DNA of 64,000 nt. It comes from Panonychus citri. Its lineage: Eukaryota; Arthropoda; Arachnida; Trombidiformes; Tetranychidae. Below the pieces are notes generated by a model. That model had not been told where the DNA came from, made no database searches, and saw only the letters and a list, made by a program, of their open reading frames with translations. Of the stretch, positions 44,719-58,170 are shown one piece after another. Each line of letters begins with the position of its first letter. The first letter of the stretch is position 1. The DNA is taken from contig NW_026515530.1 in NCBI RefSeq assembly GCF_014898815.1, forward strand, positions 372,001 to 436,000, read 5' to 3'. A program made the translations under genes and the position numbers.

Positions 44719-45501
44719 TGAAAGGTTTTGATTGGAAATTGTTTGATTGGTGAAGAGGGAAATTCTGATCACTAGACTTCAATAGAAGTGGGGAAGAGTT
44801 AGCACCGAGTAGATTCAGTTACTAACTATAGTTACAGAAGATCACACGACTTGCCTTTCAACTTTCAAGTTAATAGAGTTCGTTTCTGGATTCACAAAGA
44901 AACAATTATCAATTGAATTATAATTAAACTTTATTGAGAGATAGCACTTTTTGGAAACACTAAGAAAATCAACTTTTTTCTTTGAACATTAAAAGAGAAC
45001 TGATTCAATTTTTTAACAATTGAATTTTAGGTCTTAGAAGACAAAAGATTAACATAAGATAATTAATGGGATGATAAAAATGAAAAGACATTAAGTCTAG
45101 AGACGGTAACTCTTAATCTTAACAAGAAGAGTTATAAAGCTAAATGAAGGGGGAAAGGACTTAATAGAGTTAAACTAATAAGTCAGTAAAGAGAATAGAA
45201 CAAAATTTTAAAAGAGAAAAGAATAAAAAGATAAAGAAAGCTATTGCTTTCTCTAAAGAGAATGATTAATAATCTCAGCTTAATCAAGCTTAAGATTAAT
45301 ATAGAGCAATTAAACTCTAGATAATCACAGTTAATCAAAGGTTAATTGTTTTGATTAAACTAATGATTATAATCAAATGATGATAAACAAAATTAAACAA
45401 TTAAAGATAAACTTGGGGGTTAAATATGGTTTCCTTGCTTCTCTAGAATAGATTGGGAAAAGGTCAAAGAAGACTTGATTAGGTCATTTCTCTACCTTTC
45501 A
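44719..45501 (-). repeat. 5' LTR of the retrotransposon
   Basis: 783 bp, identical to the 3' LTR at 35253-36034 apart from one inserted G. As the transcriptional 5' LTR it should carry the element promoter. No TATA assignment is attempted in this AT-rich sequence. Confidence 0.96.
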
Positions 45502-45719
45502 CAGTGTTACCTTTGGATGATTATCAGGGTGGAAGAGGTTTTTTCCTCCACCGAGGTGGAAAAAGATACCAACCGTTATAACTGACAAATCTCCGACCCC
45601 TGAGAGAGAACGTGCTGAACATGATTGAGAAAAAGATAAAGAACTTTTCAAGATTAGGATCATGAAGATGATGAGAGGAAATGATGAGGAAGAAAAAGTT
45701 ATATCTTTTCATTATTATT

Positions 45720-45760
45720 AAAAAAAAAGTTCCGAGTTCGAGGGTTAGAACTTTTTTTTT
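45720..45760. repeat. Inverted repeat (13-bp arms, 15-nt loop)
   Basis: AAAAAAAAAGTTC at 45720-45732 and GAACTTTTTTTTT at 45748-45760 are perfect reverse complements around a GC-richer loop. It lies 218 bp outside the 5' LTR end. The arms are copies of the A-rich/GTTC word that recurs through the right half of the window. Confidence 0.9.
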
Positions 45761-48700
45761 CTTTTCTCTTGTATTTTTTTTTCTTCTTCGTCTTAAATCC
45801 TAAACCTTTTAATGGATTGAACTTATGGACAACATGGACAATTTACTCCGGATATCCGTCCAGAATCATTCAGTTATCTCATGGAGAGATTTTATCTTTA
45901 TCCCTTGGAAATTATCAGAATCATAATCTTGGTCCTCATAGAATTGGACAAAATGAGAAACTAATAAAATCTTTGAGTCCAAGTTACAATTTTATCCTTT
46001 GCGAACTTGCAACTTTTATAATCATCTTTCATTGAATCAATTCCTTTTTTATATCTTCTCTTTTTTTCCAACTGAAACTTTTACAAGATCAACTCAGGGT
46101 GAATTTCATGGTGAACAAATGGAAACCCGGTAAGAGAAAATAATTTTCATCTCTTTTCTTCCTGTTCATCTCATTCACAGTTAACATTCAATTCCATCAT
46201 GTTGTTGATCCCCTCAAGCAATTGGATCACAATAGTTACTATTATAAACTAAGATGATTTAACAATAACGATATAATAATTCAATAATTTCATATAAGCT
46301 CAAACAATCAACTGATTGTTTAATTTTCTTTCATTTTTTTTCGAGTCAAATTAATCACTTTTATCTAATTGTAATTCATGGAGCAATCAACGAATGAGCA
46401 AAACTTTATCCGATTCAATCTTTACGATATCATTTAAATAGTACATATAATAAAAGTCTTTGCAAAAGTTGCATGATAATAAATTCTGATTCATTCCGAT
46501 GAGGATCTATCTCAGTGTAATCATATCATGTCTCAACTTAACTTTGTTATCTATTAATATTAATCAAAGAATCAATCTCATAGTAACAATAACAACCTGT
46601 TACAATGACCAGTGGTCAGTTACCTTTCTCCCACCGGTGGGAATAAATTTTACGAAAGGTCAACATGGAGAAAGACCTGCAAGTGACAAAGGTCTACACC
46701 TTGAAATCCATCGGTGTAAATGGAAAATAATAATAATAATAACATGATTAGAAAAGTAATACAACCAAAAAATTTCCTCTCAGGAATATTATCATTATGG
46801 TTATCAGAATTGTGAACTTTTTTTTTCTTCATCTGAAGACAAAATCTCATTTCAATTCAGTAAAGTTTCAGAGTCAGAATTTCTTGTTCAGGAAATGGTT
46901 CAATCATTGAATTGACCATTGAAGGTGCAAATCAAAGGTCAAGGTGAATAGATTTCCATAAATGTTGACATGATGGAAAGTTGAATCTCGATTGGAAGGG
47001 AAAAGAAAATTCTGATTCCCAAAACTGAACTTTCAGACGAAATATGAGAATCCTGATGGAAAATGAATGCTAAAAAAACATTAGCAAGAAAATGCATTAA
47101 GATACAATTTATATTCAGTAACAGTTTATGTCAATTGTGATTCTCATTTTCAGTTTGTTTCATCATCATTATGTTGATAATAAAATATAACAATTCTAGT
47201 TACAATCAGAGAATCAAGTTTATCGTATTGATATATAATACTTTATGAGATGAAAAAATAAACATTGAAAGGGGAAGAGGTAAAATTATGATATGATAAT
47301 ATTGGTGGAAAACAGAAATGTTATTGTTATTACATGAAGGGTGGGAAGAGGAATGAGTTTGAAACAAGAAATGAACAAAATTCTGAGATGATGATAAATA
47401 AAATCATGTTTATGATAAAGAAATTGTGTTCAATGTATCGTGTGTTCATGTGTATTCAATATTATTTCATGATAACAAACAATAACAATATAAAAATTTT
47501 CTTTTCGTCTTTTGCTTCTGTTTCAATATCTCTCAACAAAATCCGATCATTCTGTTTTTTCTTCATATCATCATGATAAACATGGTAACCCGGGTGAAAG
47601 AGTAACTGAAATTTAATGTAAAAAAAACTGTTGACTTTCAATTCTGATAATTTGTTTTTGCTTGTTCAATGGTAACACATTATCATGAATAATAATATTA
47701 ATAATAATCTTTCAAAGGATATTTCAAGTGAAAATTATTCTATTGGAATTGAATTTTATTGTTCGACAAAAGGATAAGATGATTTTGAGTGTTCAATGTT
47801 GACATTAAATCAGTTGACTAATAGCTGGGCTAAGTGGTCACTTTCCTATTAGTAGCCTGGTTCTGGTCAAGATTGTCCAGAATTCGTGGACAGGGCTAAC
47901 AAAGCCATTCAAAGAGTTGAATGAAAATGAAAGAGAAAGTTTTGAGACACTAATTATTATTACAATTGAATTCTTAACAAGAATTATCATGGAAAATCAT
48001 GGTGATTGATCAACTTAATGAACAGATCGGAGAAAGGCAAATATCATATCGACTGTTAACTTATCTCAATTTGCATGATAGATTCCCAAGATAGATTGTA
48101 AGTATAGAATCTCAGAGATTCATTATCATATTCATGTTCATTTTAGTAAAGAGAATGAAAAAAGTGGGAGGAAGATTATTCGAATTCAATAAGAGAAACT
48201 GAATTAATATTAATAGTTTTCATTTTCTCTCTCCATGAGATTGAACTGGAACTTGGTCATTATTTTATTTCGCTTAGATTTGATAAGAAATGATTTCAAT
48301 CAATTCCATCTACTCTTTGGATATCCTGTTATTATCACCACGCCTTTAACAGATCGTTTAAGTTGAATCTGAATTCTGGTGAGGAGCAAAGTCATGATGG
48401 TGTAGTGATGATGAGGAAACTTTTTTGAAAGGTTTTATAAAAAGCTCTGAATTTGAGTGAAAAACAACAAGACACTGAATTGAAACTAAATAACAGACTA
48501 AAGGGAGTGATATTGGGAATTTGTGACTGTTTCCCCTGAGTGTAACTCTCATGAAGGGAAAGGATATGGAGATGATGATTATAATCATTAAAAATTCTGA
48601 ATTGATAGTATCCTCTTAGATTCATCAAATGGTAAAATGATACTGATGAAATTTGAAATTTTCATTCTCATGTCTTTTGGGTGTGAATAGAGGAGGAGGG

Positions 48701-51502
48701 AAAGTGTTACACAAAAGATTTTTCATCATCATCATGAAAAGTTATCAGAATTAGAAGGAAAAAAAAGAGTAGCCTGAAAAAAATTGGAACCATGATAAAA
48801 GAGACTTGACTTTTTTATCCACCTTCTTCTCCATGTTATCATGAAATAAGAAGCTGATTCTGACATTGAGGTTGACACGGAATAGACTTGTAATATTATC
48901 TCATCATCGTTGAATTGGTGATTGAAATAATTAACATGATTATGATAAATTTCCCAATCAAAAGTGATAATCAGGTAAAATGATATTAAGCTTATCATTA
49001 TCTTCATCATCATCATTATTATCATCATGAGTTGACCTGGAAAAGTAAATGTATATGTATAAACTGAATAATATTCAGGATGGAATAAAAAAATCTACTT
49101 TTTCTGATGATAATCAAGGAAAAGTATAAGTTGAAACTTTACTGGGCATTTGGTGATGACCATTGATACCATGTTAATGCTCTTGCTATTGGATATTATG
49201 ACTGTTATTATTGATTCTTATCGCCAAATTGGACTGAACTTTGAATTTATGTCATGATGATTTCTTTATCCGGCTTTTTTCAGGGTATAAACAGATTATG
49301 GAAAACAAGAGTAAACAAAAGTTCATGGTAATACAATCATCAGATTTCTGAGATAATAGCAATTTCCAGTCCATTTGACTTGTAGTCAATAAAATACAAA
49401 GTTATTTTTCTGAATAATCCCATGGAGAGTTATTATCATGAGCATGATTATCATAATCTTATAGTAAAAGATTGAAGAAGGGAAAAAATAAATTCTGAGG
49501 GAAAAGAAAACTCAAAAAAGTTGGGTGATAATCCGATTGAGGAATCAGAGTGATCAGTTGATCATTAGCAGGATGATTCGAGTAATTTACAAATTAAATC
49601 AAAGAATAAAAAAAGAAATCGATGATCTCAAACAGCAGGAAAACTCTGAATGGATTAAGATCAAAACTCAGAAAGAGTAAGAATGTTTCGCCTCTCATTT
49701 TCTTCCAACTTAATTCATGTACCAGAATTTTAAGAGTTCAGTCTGGAGAAATGTTTTTCCACCATAAAATCTGAATCAGAATCCATTTAAATTCATGGTC
49801 ATTGGTTAGTTATTGGTAAGGAGAAGTTATGATTCTATATTCTGATCAAGATTTTCAAGTTATCGTTCCATGATATATTAATAGATTACAGACGAAAAAA
49901 GAGATAAAATAAGAATAATGAAGAAAAAAAGTTTTTCCTTATTTCAGAACTTCTCCTGAATCCTTAGAACTTTTCTTCTTTCCCCAGCAATTGTTAAGAT
50001 TAAAATCATTCAAGAGAATCGTCAAGTTACCAAAGAAAAAAAACTTTTTTCTCCATCTATTCTTCTAGTTATCATATTCTTATTCTCGAAGCCTCCACCA
50101 CCAACGCTATTCTCATACACCCACCGGTAGAATCTCAAGTATTATATATCCAATTACAATAGAAGAAAATAAAACTTTAATTGTTGATAAACATTGAGAA
50201 TTAAATTGAGAAGATGAAGAAAAAACTGAAAACATAAACATCGCCTATTCTGGTGAATGAAAGACAACAATGAATAAGATAAATTAAGCTCAGCATAAAA
50301 TGGATGAATTAGTAAAAAGTTATTTCGGTAATCATCAGTAATGAAAATCGTAACTCAAAGGAACCGAGTGAAAGATTTTCAGCTTCCCTGAATTTGAATA
50401 CGCTCAGTGAAATGATCATGAAAATCTGAGAAACGAATAAAAATGAAAGAGAGAGAGAGACAGAAAGAAAATTGGAATTTATTGTCATCTTCATGACATC
50501 TATTCACATAAAAAATAGATTTCGACTGAATTAGTGGTTAGAATATCTAATAATCCAACTAATTAACGAGACAATTAAATCTTTTGTAACTGTGTCGGGC
50601 AAATAAACACCCTGACACCATTCAGAATTCATCCTGCAACTCAAATAATAAGAGATAAGAAGAAAAAAGTTACACCATGAGAATTGAATGACAGAAAATG
50701 ACTACATTGATTATCTTTAGACTCATTAAGATGAATTAATTGTAATTAGAATGAGAAAAATCTTCCACAGAGAAGAAATTTGCTAATCTGATTTCGCTAA
50801 TTATAATTTAATAGGGAGAAAAAAAGTGTTACACAACATTGAAAGAGTATTCGTAGTCAACAGATCGAAAAGAAAATAAATTAACTGAGAAAATGTTCAA
50901 ATCTGATGATAGAGAAAAGAGATTAAACTTTATATTCTATTCTACAATCTTCTTTCAGAACTGGAATAGTTCAGTGGGTGAGGCCATGGATTAGTTTTCT
51001 TTTTTAGGTGACAAGGTTAAACCGAGGAGATTAAATCCTTTTATCAGTTTAATTCTTTGGTCTCATTCAATTGGATTCCAGTTCGAATTGAGTGTTGAAA
51101 GAGTCAAATTCATGGGGTTGGTGAGAGAATGCGGCTAATTGCTGCTTAATTACAATGAATAGAATGTGAGTTTTTTTATCTTACATTCGTTTCTTTATTT
51201 TTGCTCTTACAATTTAGGAATAGAAGCTGGAAAATTAACCTTACTATTCGTGTTAACATGAAGGAGTAAGAAAAGTTCAGTTGGAATGAAGATGAAAAGA
51301 GATGAAGGTGAATGTTGGCAGTGGGTGGTTGATACAAGGAGAAGTTGTCAGGAGAAGGGAAGGAGAAAAGTGTGCTGATGATCAAGGAGAAAAAAAGATG
51401 AAGAAAAAGAAGAAGAAATAAATGAGTAGACATGATGCTCTCGATGAAAATATCGATCGAAAAGTTCTGTGAGCTTCAGATGTTGGTTCATTATTCACAT
51501 AA

Positions 51503-51510
<8 letters not shown>

Positions 51511-51546
<36 letters not shown>
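51511..51546. repeat. (GA)18 microsatellite
   Basis: A pure GA run of 36 bp. It creates an Arg-Glu repeat in a spurious open frame (51432-51653). Confidence 0.97.
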
Positions 51547-51548
<2 letters not shown>

Positions 51549-54344
51549 ATTGTGAAGGAAGAAGTAAAAAAGAAAAAAAAATTTCATCAACATGTATTAT
51601 CAACAGAGAATCGACAGAAACATCAACAAGAGATGTCTTCGATTTCTCAATGAACAATTCATATGGAAAAGAGAAAAGATGAATGTTTTTTCATCGAACA
51701 TCAACTTTCATTATCTTCATTATCATCAACATGACGATTCAACTTGTTTCCGGTTTTCTATTCATCTTCTTCTTTGATCAACTGTTACTTTCCACTCAAA
51801 TTTTCAGCTGATCGTGTGAAAGGTAATCAGAAATGATACAATTCATCTATTAATCTTTCCACCCCAACTTGTATTCTTAATCCACTTCTAACTTATGATA
51901 ACCAAGGAGAAGATAAAAGCAGTTAGAGGAATAAACTTCTTTTCATCATATTGATAAGATATCTTATCTTTGCAACTCTCTCTCTCTCTCTCTCTCTCTC
52001 ATCATTTTCCTTCTCATCTGTTTCAATCTAAAAGTAACTTCCGTTTCCGTCAGCAATATTTCATCTTTTTCTAACAGTTCGATGCTCAATGATACCAATG
52101 TCTTCCCTCTCTCAATCTTCAGAATACAAATTGAAGCAAATATTTACCACAAATCGCTAAGTACTTATGCTCGTAACTTGAGATTTTAATCATGAGTTAT
52201 TACTGAATTTCTCATGGAAATTCCAAGTTGAAATGAATTTACAACTTGAATCTCTTTTCTGCTTTACAAACAACACAAACTTTTCATGAATGATTCAATT
52301 TCAGAATCATCATGTTGTCATGAATTAGGAATAAGATTCTTCTCTTGATCTATTACCCATCTTATTGGCTCGAGTAAGTTACTCATCATCTTAAAGCTCA
52401 TCATCATCATCATCATCATCATCGTCCTTTGAATCTCTCAAGTCTCTTTTGTTTCAATTATAATCTCTACAAATGAAGTTTATTTTCATGGAAAATTCTG
52501 ATTCTAATTTGTAATGGAAAATGCTTCTCTTTTATGTTAAGATTTCAAGTTAATAATCATGATAATAGGTTCATGAGATCATTTGTAATTTCAATTGTTT
52601 CCCATTAGTATGGAAACATTTTCCTACCATGAAACTGAACTTGAAAACTCATTTGAATTTAGATTAGAACTAGAAAACAGTTTCATGAGTTTAACATGAA
52701 AATGATGAGGAAGACAAAATGACTCAATTATATAGCTTATTGTAAATGAATTTGAATGATCATCAAGATGATAAGAAAACTTGAATTGTTCCAAGTCCAG
52801 AATTCATTGAAATGAATAGTGGATGTTACAGAACTTTTCTCTTGAACTTATTCAGTGATGAGACTCAATGAAAATTTCTAATGAGCTCCAAATCTAATGA
52901 TCATAATGATAATTCAGATACTCATTTGAAGAAGGAATTTCATATTCACTTGATGATAATAATGAATAGGAAAACTGGAAAAAAATTTGAATTCAGATGA
53001 AATTTTGTCTCCATGAAAATCATTTCCACCATGAACAAGATGCTACATGGTAACGTATGATAATATTACTTATTTCTAGCTAGAAACTCACTCAGCTCAT
53101 CATAGACTCATATTGAGCATGAATATCATGAATCAACATTTTGCTTCACAATTTTCAATATTTACTCTCATTGTTATCATGTTATAGTAATTTCATAATG
53201 AACAATAAATGAGATTAATTGTATTCTTCAAGCTGGAAATTTATTTCAACTTTCAGAACTACCATGCAACAATCATTTAGATCCGAAGAAGGAAAGAAAA
53301 TCGTTCTGACCAGAATAATACAAACAATGTTTTCTTTTTTACCGAAAGATAAAAAAAACTCCCAGGTAAAAGTTCATGGATGAAAAACTATTAACATTAT
53401 CGATCGTGAGTCATTATCATGTCACCAAGGGAGATTCAAGGTGATTCTATGGGTGATTGGGTGTCTATGTGATATTGAACTTCAATCGAATAGGAATAAC
53501 TTGAAATTCAATTTCAATTGAAAACGAAATAAGAAAAGAAATAAGAAAATTATTGAGAATAGAATTTAATTTTCTCATCTTATTTTCTTGCTTTTCTTAA
53601 ATGAGAAAAGAAAATTAAGTTTCTCATTCTGATCATATTCTAGATAATTGGTAACAAATTGATTTTCTCTGATAATATTTACTTTACCTGAAACTATTTC
53701 TCTCACCAAGTGGATCTCATTGAAATTTTCCACTTACGCGTTAGATTATAAGAGACTTGGTATTGATTACATGGATTCCAGATTATTGTTTAATTGAAAA
53801 TCAATTTGACAGATTGAAATGTTTATCTTATCAAATTTTTTACTCGCTCATCAAAGTTCAAGGGAATTGAGTTAATTTGGAACTGAAAAATGAATCAGAA
53901 CTCAATCTATTCATTAGGATTTTCATCAAGAAAAATGTATCTTCATCACAAATTGCAATAACTGACCTGTTTCCGCAAAACTGACCATGAAAAATTTGCA
54001 TCATTTGAATATTAATCAGAAGGCTTCATGGAAATAATGTTTTCCCATGTTACTTTCTGCAAATTATCCTGAAATTGTAGATAAAATTCTGATATAATCT
54101 GAAAGATCTCATGAGAAAACTTGAACAAATTACCATTTTCCTATCATCTTGTACATTTCATTACAATATTCTGAGTTTTTGATGACCATCAAAGTGACCA
54201 TGATGATAAATGATGATGAAAAGATGAAAATGAATAAAAGTGAGAGTTGGAAATATATAAATATTGTATCATCTCGAGCATTGAAAATTTATCTTGTGTG
54301 AAAAACTGTCAACCTAATAAAGGATAACAGTTAACTGGGAGTTG

Positions 54345-54419
54345 CTACTGGGAGTGACCCAGGCAAACAAAAAAACTGCCCAACATGATGATGTCCGTGG
54401 AGGTTGAAACATCCTGAAG
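54345..54419 (-). other. Exon-like island on reverse strand, possibly K2P-related
   Basis: On the reverse strand a long T tract and CAG (a strong acceptor) are followed by a GC-richer frame reading DVSTSTDIIMLGSFFVCLG before a stop. The start resembles the DVS...(M/V)xxVGFFSCMG stretch that opens the third membrane helix of vertebrate TASK channels. It falls at the same point where the true last exon (23149) begins. No clear donor follows. It could be a decayed duplicate exon, an untranslated exon, or chance. Confidence 0.25.
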
Positions 54420-56855
54420 CTGAAAAAAAAATATTAAAGTAAATAGGAAATAAAACTGAAAAGATGGAGAAAAATGTGAACCATCAAATGTAGTGATGAA
54501 CAGAATTACAGTCTAATAATGGACCAACATCTACAGACTGTGTTGCCTTTTCTTCATCCTCTCTCACTCTCTCCCTTGATCATCATCTTCATCATGGTAA
54601 TAACAATGATCATCATCATGATGATAATAATAGTTGTATGGTTATGATAACTCATTTTTCCCCTTGATTCCTTGAGCAACGAACATGAACAAAAGGAAGA
54701 GAACCAAAAAAAAAACCTAACCTAACATGGAAGATGAGAAACTATCATGATATCATCATGATAATCATGTCCTGAGAAAATGGAGCTAATAAAAAAAAGT
54801 AGGATAGAGAAAAATATCATCAGTGTAAATATGTGAGAAAGTGACCAATTGACCATGAGAGAAAAGTTGTTCCCATGTTTGTCTTATTTTTTCATTATCA
54901 CCATCAAGAGATTTAAAGTCTCTATCAACTAATGAATTGGAATAAAAATTCATTGTCAAAAGATTCAGTCGAATGGTCAGTTTTTCTCAACCTTAAGGTT
55001 GAATATTTATCTACATAGATTCACAGTTTCGTGAGGAAAGTTCTGAGGATAATAAAAGGAGAAAATTTCATTCTCTTCAATGAATTCATTTGATGGTTAA
55101 CATGAAAGTAAATGAAACAATAAGGTAACTTTATGATAAACAATTTGCTGACCATTTATGATGAAACATATAAAAGTTTATCATTTGAAGGAAAAATATT
55201 TTTCTGTATTGTTAGTTAATCATCATAAAACCAGATTAACTTGATCATGGTGATGATTAGAAGTTTATTTATTAATCATTTTGCTTAATGATGATGATGA
55301 TCATGTTGATGATCAATGATGATTTACTTCATTTCATTTCATATATGAAATAACAACAAATGTCTTAATCATGATAAGCAATATTTTGGTCTCATAATCA
55401 TTAAGATAAATTGTTACAAGCAATATAATCACTAATCATTGAGTAAGTGTAAGTGTAATAATCTGAATCAATCAATTGAAATCCAGGGTGAAAACCAGGC
55501 AATTCAACAATTTATCCTTACAACTTTTCTTTTGCTCTCTTTTTCAGATGAAAATGGAATTTTGAAAACTTGGAAACTTTTATCTCATCTAAAGATGATA
55601 CTGATAATACTCGAGTAGATTTAGAAGGAAAAAATGATCATCATGATAGACTCGGAATTCATGGGAAGTGAAACATTCTGGCTCTTCATTGGATGATTAC
55701 TTTAATTACGATCTCACCAGGAGTTTGGAAAGGAACAGGAAAAAGTAAACAGTATTAGAGAGAAGGTGGAAAAGGAAATTCTCGTTGCTATGCAGATTCT
55801 TCATTTCCACCATCATCATTTTCATCTTCTTCTTTTTCCTTGCAACGATAACCATCGTACTGGTGAACTTCTTAGAAACACTCTGCTCTCTTTTTCTTCT
55901 CTCTCTCTCTCTCAAAGTTCTGAAAATTTCTCAACATAGAAATGAATTTCCATCAGACTAATAATAATCATATTATGTCTACATGATGGTGAGTTTTGGC
56001 TTCACCAACGAACTCAAATTTCTCATGAAGCTTTGTGATGGTAAAAAGACGTCAAGTTATCAGATTCTGAGTTTGTGGTATCTTCATCCCTTAAATCATG
56101 AAAATTAGATAAACAAACGTATTCATCATCATTAATAAACTTAATTTTATTACATAGGAATAGGAAGATGATAAGAGATGAGGATAACAATTGCATAATG
56201 AGAAAGAACAGTTTTATCATTGTTATTATAATTTTCTGGGTTAATTTTTCTTCTCTTTCTTTTTTTCTTTCAGTCTTCTTCCGGGTTTTCTCATCTTCTG
56301 TTGTGTAAATTACAAGGGGTTTTCATCTCAACTCATTAAGTATTTTTGTTTCCTTCTTCATCTTTCATGGGAAATTCAGGTTAACCAAAGATGATAATAA
56401 AGTTAATAGGAAATTAGAAAGGCAAATTATCTCATTTCCGGTTTTCTGGTTATTGATGTATTATCATGATTGTTCATCTATTTGCATGATAGTGGTGATA
56501 TCAAATTCTTGATACTATTCTGGTTCTTGGTCATTTTCATCGTAATCTGAGGTTCTCTCTCTTTATATGACCATCAATCATTTTGGTGATTAACCTTTGT
56601 TTTATCATCTTGTCCGAGTCAAAATGATACAAATCACAATCAATAATGAACCGAAACATTTTCAGGTGGAGAATTAAAAATCTATTTCAATCAAGAAAAA
56701 ACCAGCTATTAATCATTTTAATAACTCAATTAATCATACTCGACTACAAGTATTATTATATATGCAGTAAAACTATTACTCAGCTATTAATACTATGGAA
56801 ATTAGACGTTTGAAGGCGGCAAAATTCGAGCTAACGAAAAGCCATGAAATCTCAC

Positions 56856-57136
56856 CTGCAAAGTTCTGCAGACAGCCAAAGCATGAATATTCACCATTTG
56901 GCGCATATAGACTTGAGGAAAATAACCAGAAGATTCAGCTTCAAGAGTTCAATTGAACTTTCGCTTACCGATCGAGAACGACTAATAGCTTATGTGCTAG
57001 AGCGAGTTACTACACCAGAACCATCCACTTTGATGGAAATGTCCTGACGAGTCACCACAGCTAATAGTTTACCCCCTGCAGAATGAGTACTTGGACTGAT
57101 AGGGGCTTTGTGACACGTTTGTTTTCGGCGAGTCAT
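56856..57136 (-). pseudogene. Degenerate coding-like block on reverse strand
   Basis: From an ATG at 57136 a 48-codon frame begins MTRRKQTCHKAPIS and stops at 56992-56990. Open segments continue in other frames to a good splice donor GCAG|GTGAG at 56856, the last reading VYMRQMVNIHALAVCRTLQ. Base composition is richer in GC than the surroundings. The first residues recall the tail of histone H3 (A-R-T-K-Q-T-A-R-K), but the rest does not clearly follow H3, so no identity is claimed. It may be a broken gene, a transposon relic, or a transcript exon. Confidence 0.25.
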
Positions 57137-57650
57137 TTTAAACAATAGAAATAATTAAAAGTAACAAAAGAAAAAAGCAGAACAAAAAATACGTAAATAA
57201 GTACGTAAAATAATACAAAACATTAATAATGAAGTGGAGGGCAACGGAAGTGGTATTAACTTTTTATCTATGATATGTTGGTAAGATCATTTCTTTAACA
57301 TAAGAGGTCATAAAGAAAGATTTTTCACCGAAGGATGTTATGTTGAGTTCCATTCTCACATTACATTTATGTTATGAGAATAATTAAAAATCAAAAATTA
57401 AAAAACTAAATAAATTCATGCAACTTGATCTTGACGTATTGTATTATTAATCCTTTGATTAAATTTTCACTAATTATCATCAAAATCCTTTAATTAAATC
57501 TATCTCAATCATCACTTATTACTATTTTAATCCTTTAACTTTTTCTAATCGAAAATTAATTAAATACTTCAATCTGCATTTTCATCATGCCAGCTCATCT
57601 ACCGAATGAAAACTTCAGATCTGGCTTGTCTTGAAAGGTAAGGGCTAAAG

Positions 57651-57794
57651 ATGAGAAGCAAAAACCATCATTATCGTGTGTTAGCACGAAGGCACGGATT
57701 GTTATCTAAAAAGTTGGAATCTCATGTCAAATTTATTTGTGATTATTGTGGTTATTACACTCCTAAAAAATCTTTAACTCTTCATCAAAATTAG
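57651..57794 (+). pseudogene. Fragment with one C2H2-type zinc-finger half
   Basis: A 47-codon frame from ATG 57651 ends RHGLLSKKLESHV, then FICDYCGYYTPKKSLTLHQN and a stop. The CxxC, hydrophobic core and first His of a C2H2 finger are present, but the frame stops before the second His. It is probably a relic of a zinc-finger gene or a transposon-borne finger; no neighbouring finger was found. Confidence 0.35.
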
Positions 57795-58170
57795 TGAACC
57801 TGTGTGAACCTCCTAACAAATGCAGAACAGCCATGTTGATAAGGATAGACTTGCTGTTCACCCAGGATCTGAATCCATGGACATTTAGTGCTAACCAACA
57901 AACATACGTTCATTTTAATTTGAATTGATTTTATTAAATTTGGTTGAATTAAAGGTAAGTTTTTTTCTTATATTTTCTATTCAATCATTTATTTAATCAG
58001 CTTTTTCTTCTTTTTTCTCTGCATAATATTATTCATCCTAACGTTTAATACTAATCACTAATATTAGTGTTTTTTGCCCCCTCTATTTTTTGGCTCATCA
58101 ACAACAGCCAGAACTAGAACAAGAACCACTTAACTTTACGGAAAGGGTGATTGAGACTGACTAAACCACT

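Larger units (their letters stand above)
35253..45501 (-). mobile_element. Ty3/gypsy-type LTR retrotransposon, complete and recent
   Basis: A 10.25 kb element transcribed on the reverse strand. It has two nearly identical 782/783-bp LTRs that start TGAAAGGT and end ACCTTTCA. CAGT lies directly outside both ends (35249-35252 and 45502-45505) as a 4-bp target-site duplication; it reads as 5 bp (ACAGT) if the terminal A is counted. In transcription order it holds 5' LTR, primer-binding site, gag, pol (protease, RT, RNase H, integrase: the Ty3/gypsy order) and a long extra 3' coding region, then a polypurine tract and 3' LTR. I see one difference between the LTRs, a single-base indel, so insertion is very recent. 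Frame breaks within gag and in the 3' ORF may make this copy non-autonomous or may be assembly indels. Confidence 0.97.
45502..56740. other. Gene-poor region right of the retrotransposon
   Basis: Eleven kb without a convincing gene. It holds a 13-bp inverted repeat with 15-nt loop (45720-45760), a 14-bp palindrome TCCCACCGGTGGGA (46629-46642), small GC-richer islands at about 47830-47920 and 50950-51130, (GA)18 at 51511-51546, (CT)n at 51976-52000 and (CAT)n at 52399-52423. An exon-like island with a strong reverse-strand splice acceptor occurs at 54345-54419. ATCATGAT and AAAAGTTC words are very frequent. The region may be intronic to the K2P gene. Confidence 0.5.

Noticed and set aside
47820..47925. 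GC-richer island, possible exon or small RNA
   Set aside because: No consistent open frame with splice sites and no stable RNA fold I could establish by eye.
50950..51130. tRNA-derived SINE candidate: TAGTTCAGTGGGTGAGG (box A-like) and CAGTTCGAATTGAG (box B-like)
   Set aside because: The two boxes are about 110 bp apart, too far for a usual tRNA-type promoter, and no tail or target duplication was seen.
51432..51653. Arg-Glu repeat protein
   Set aside because: Artefact of the (GA)18 microsatellite.
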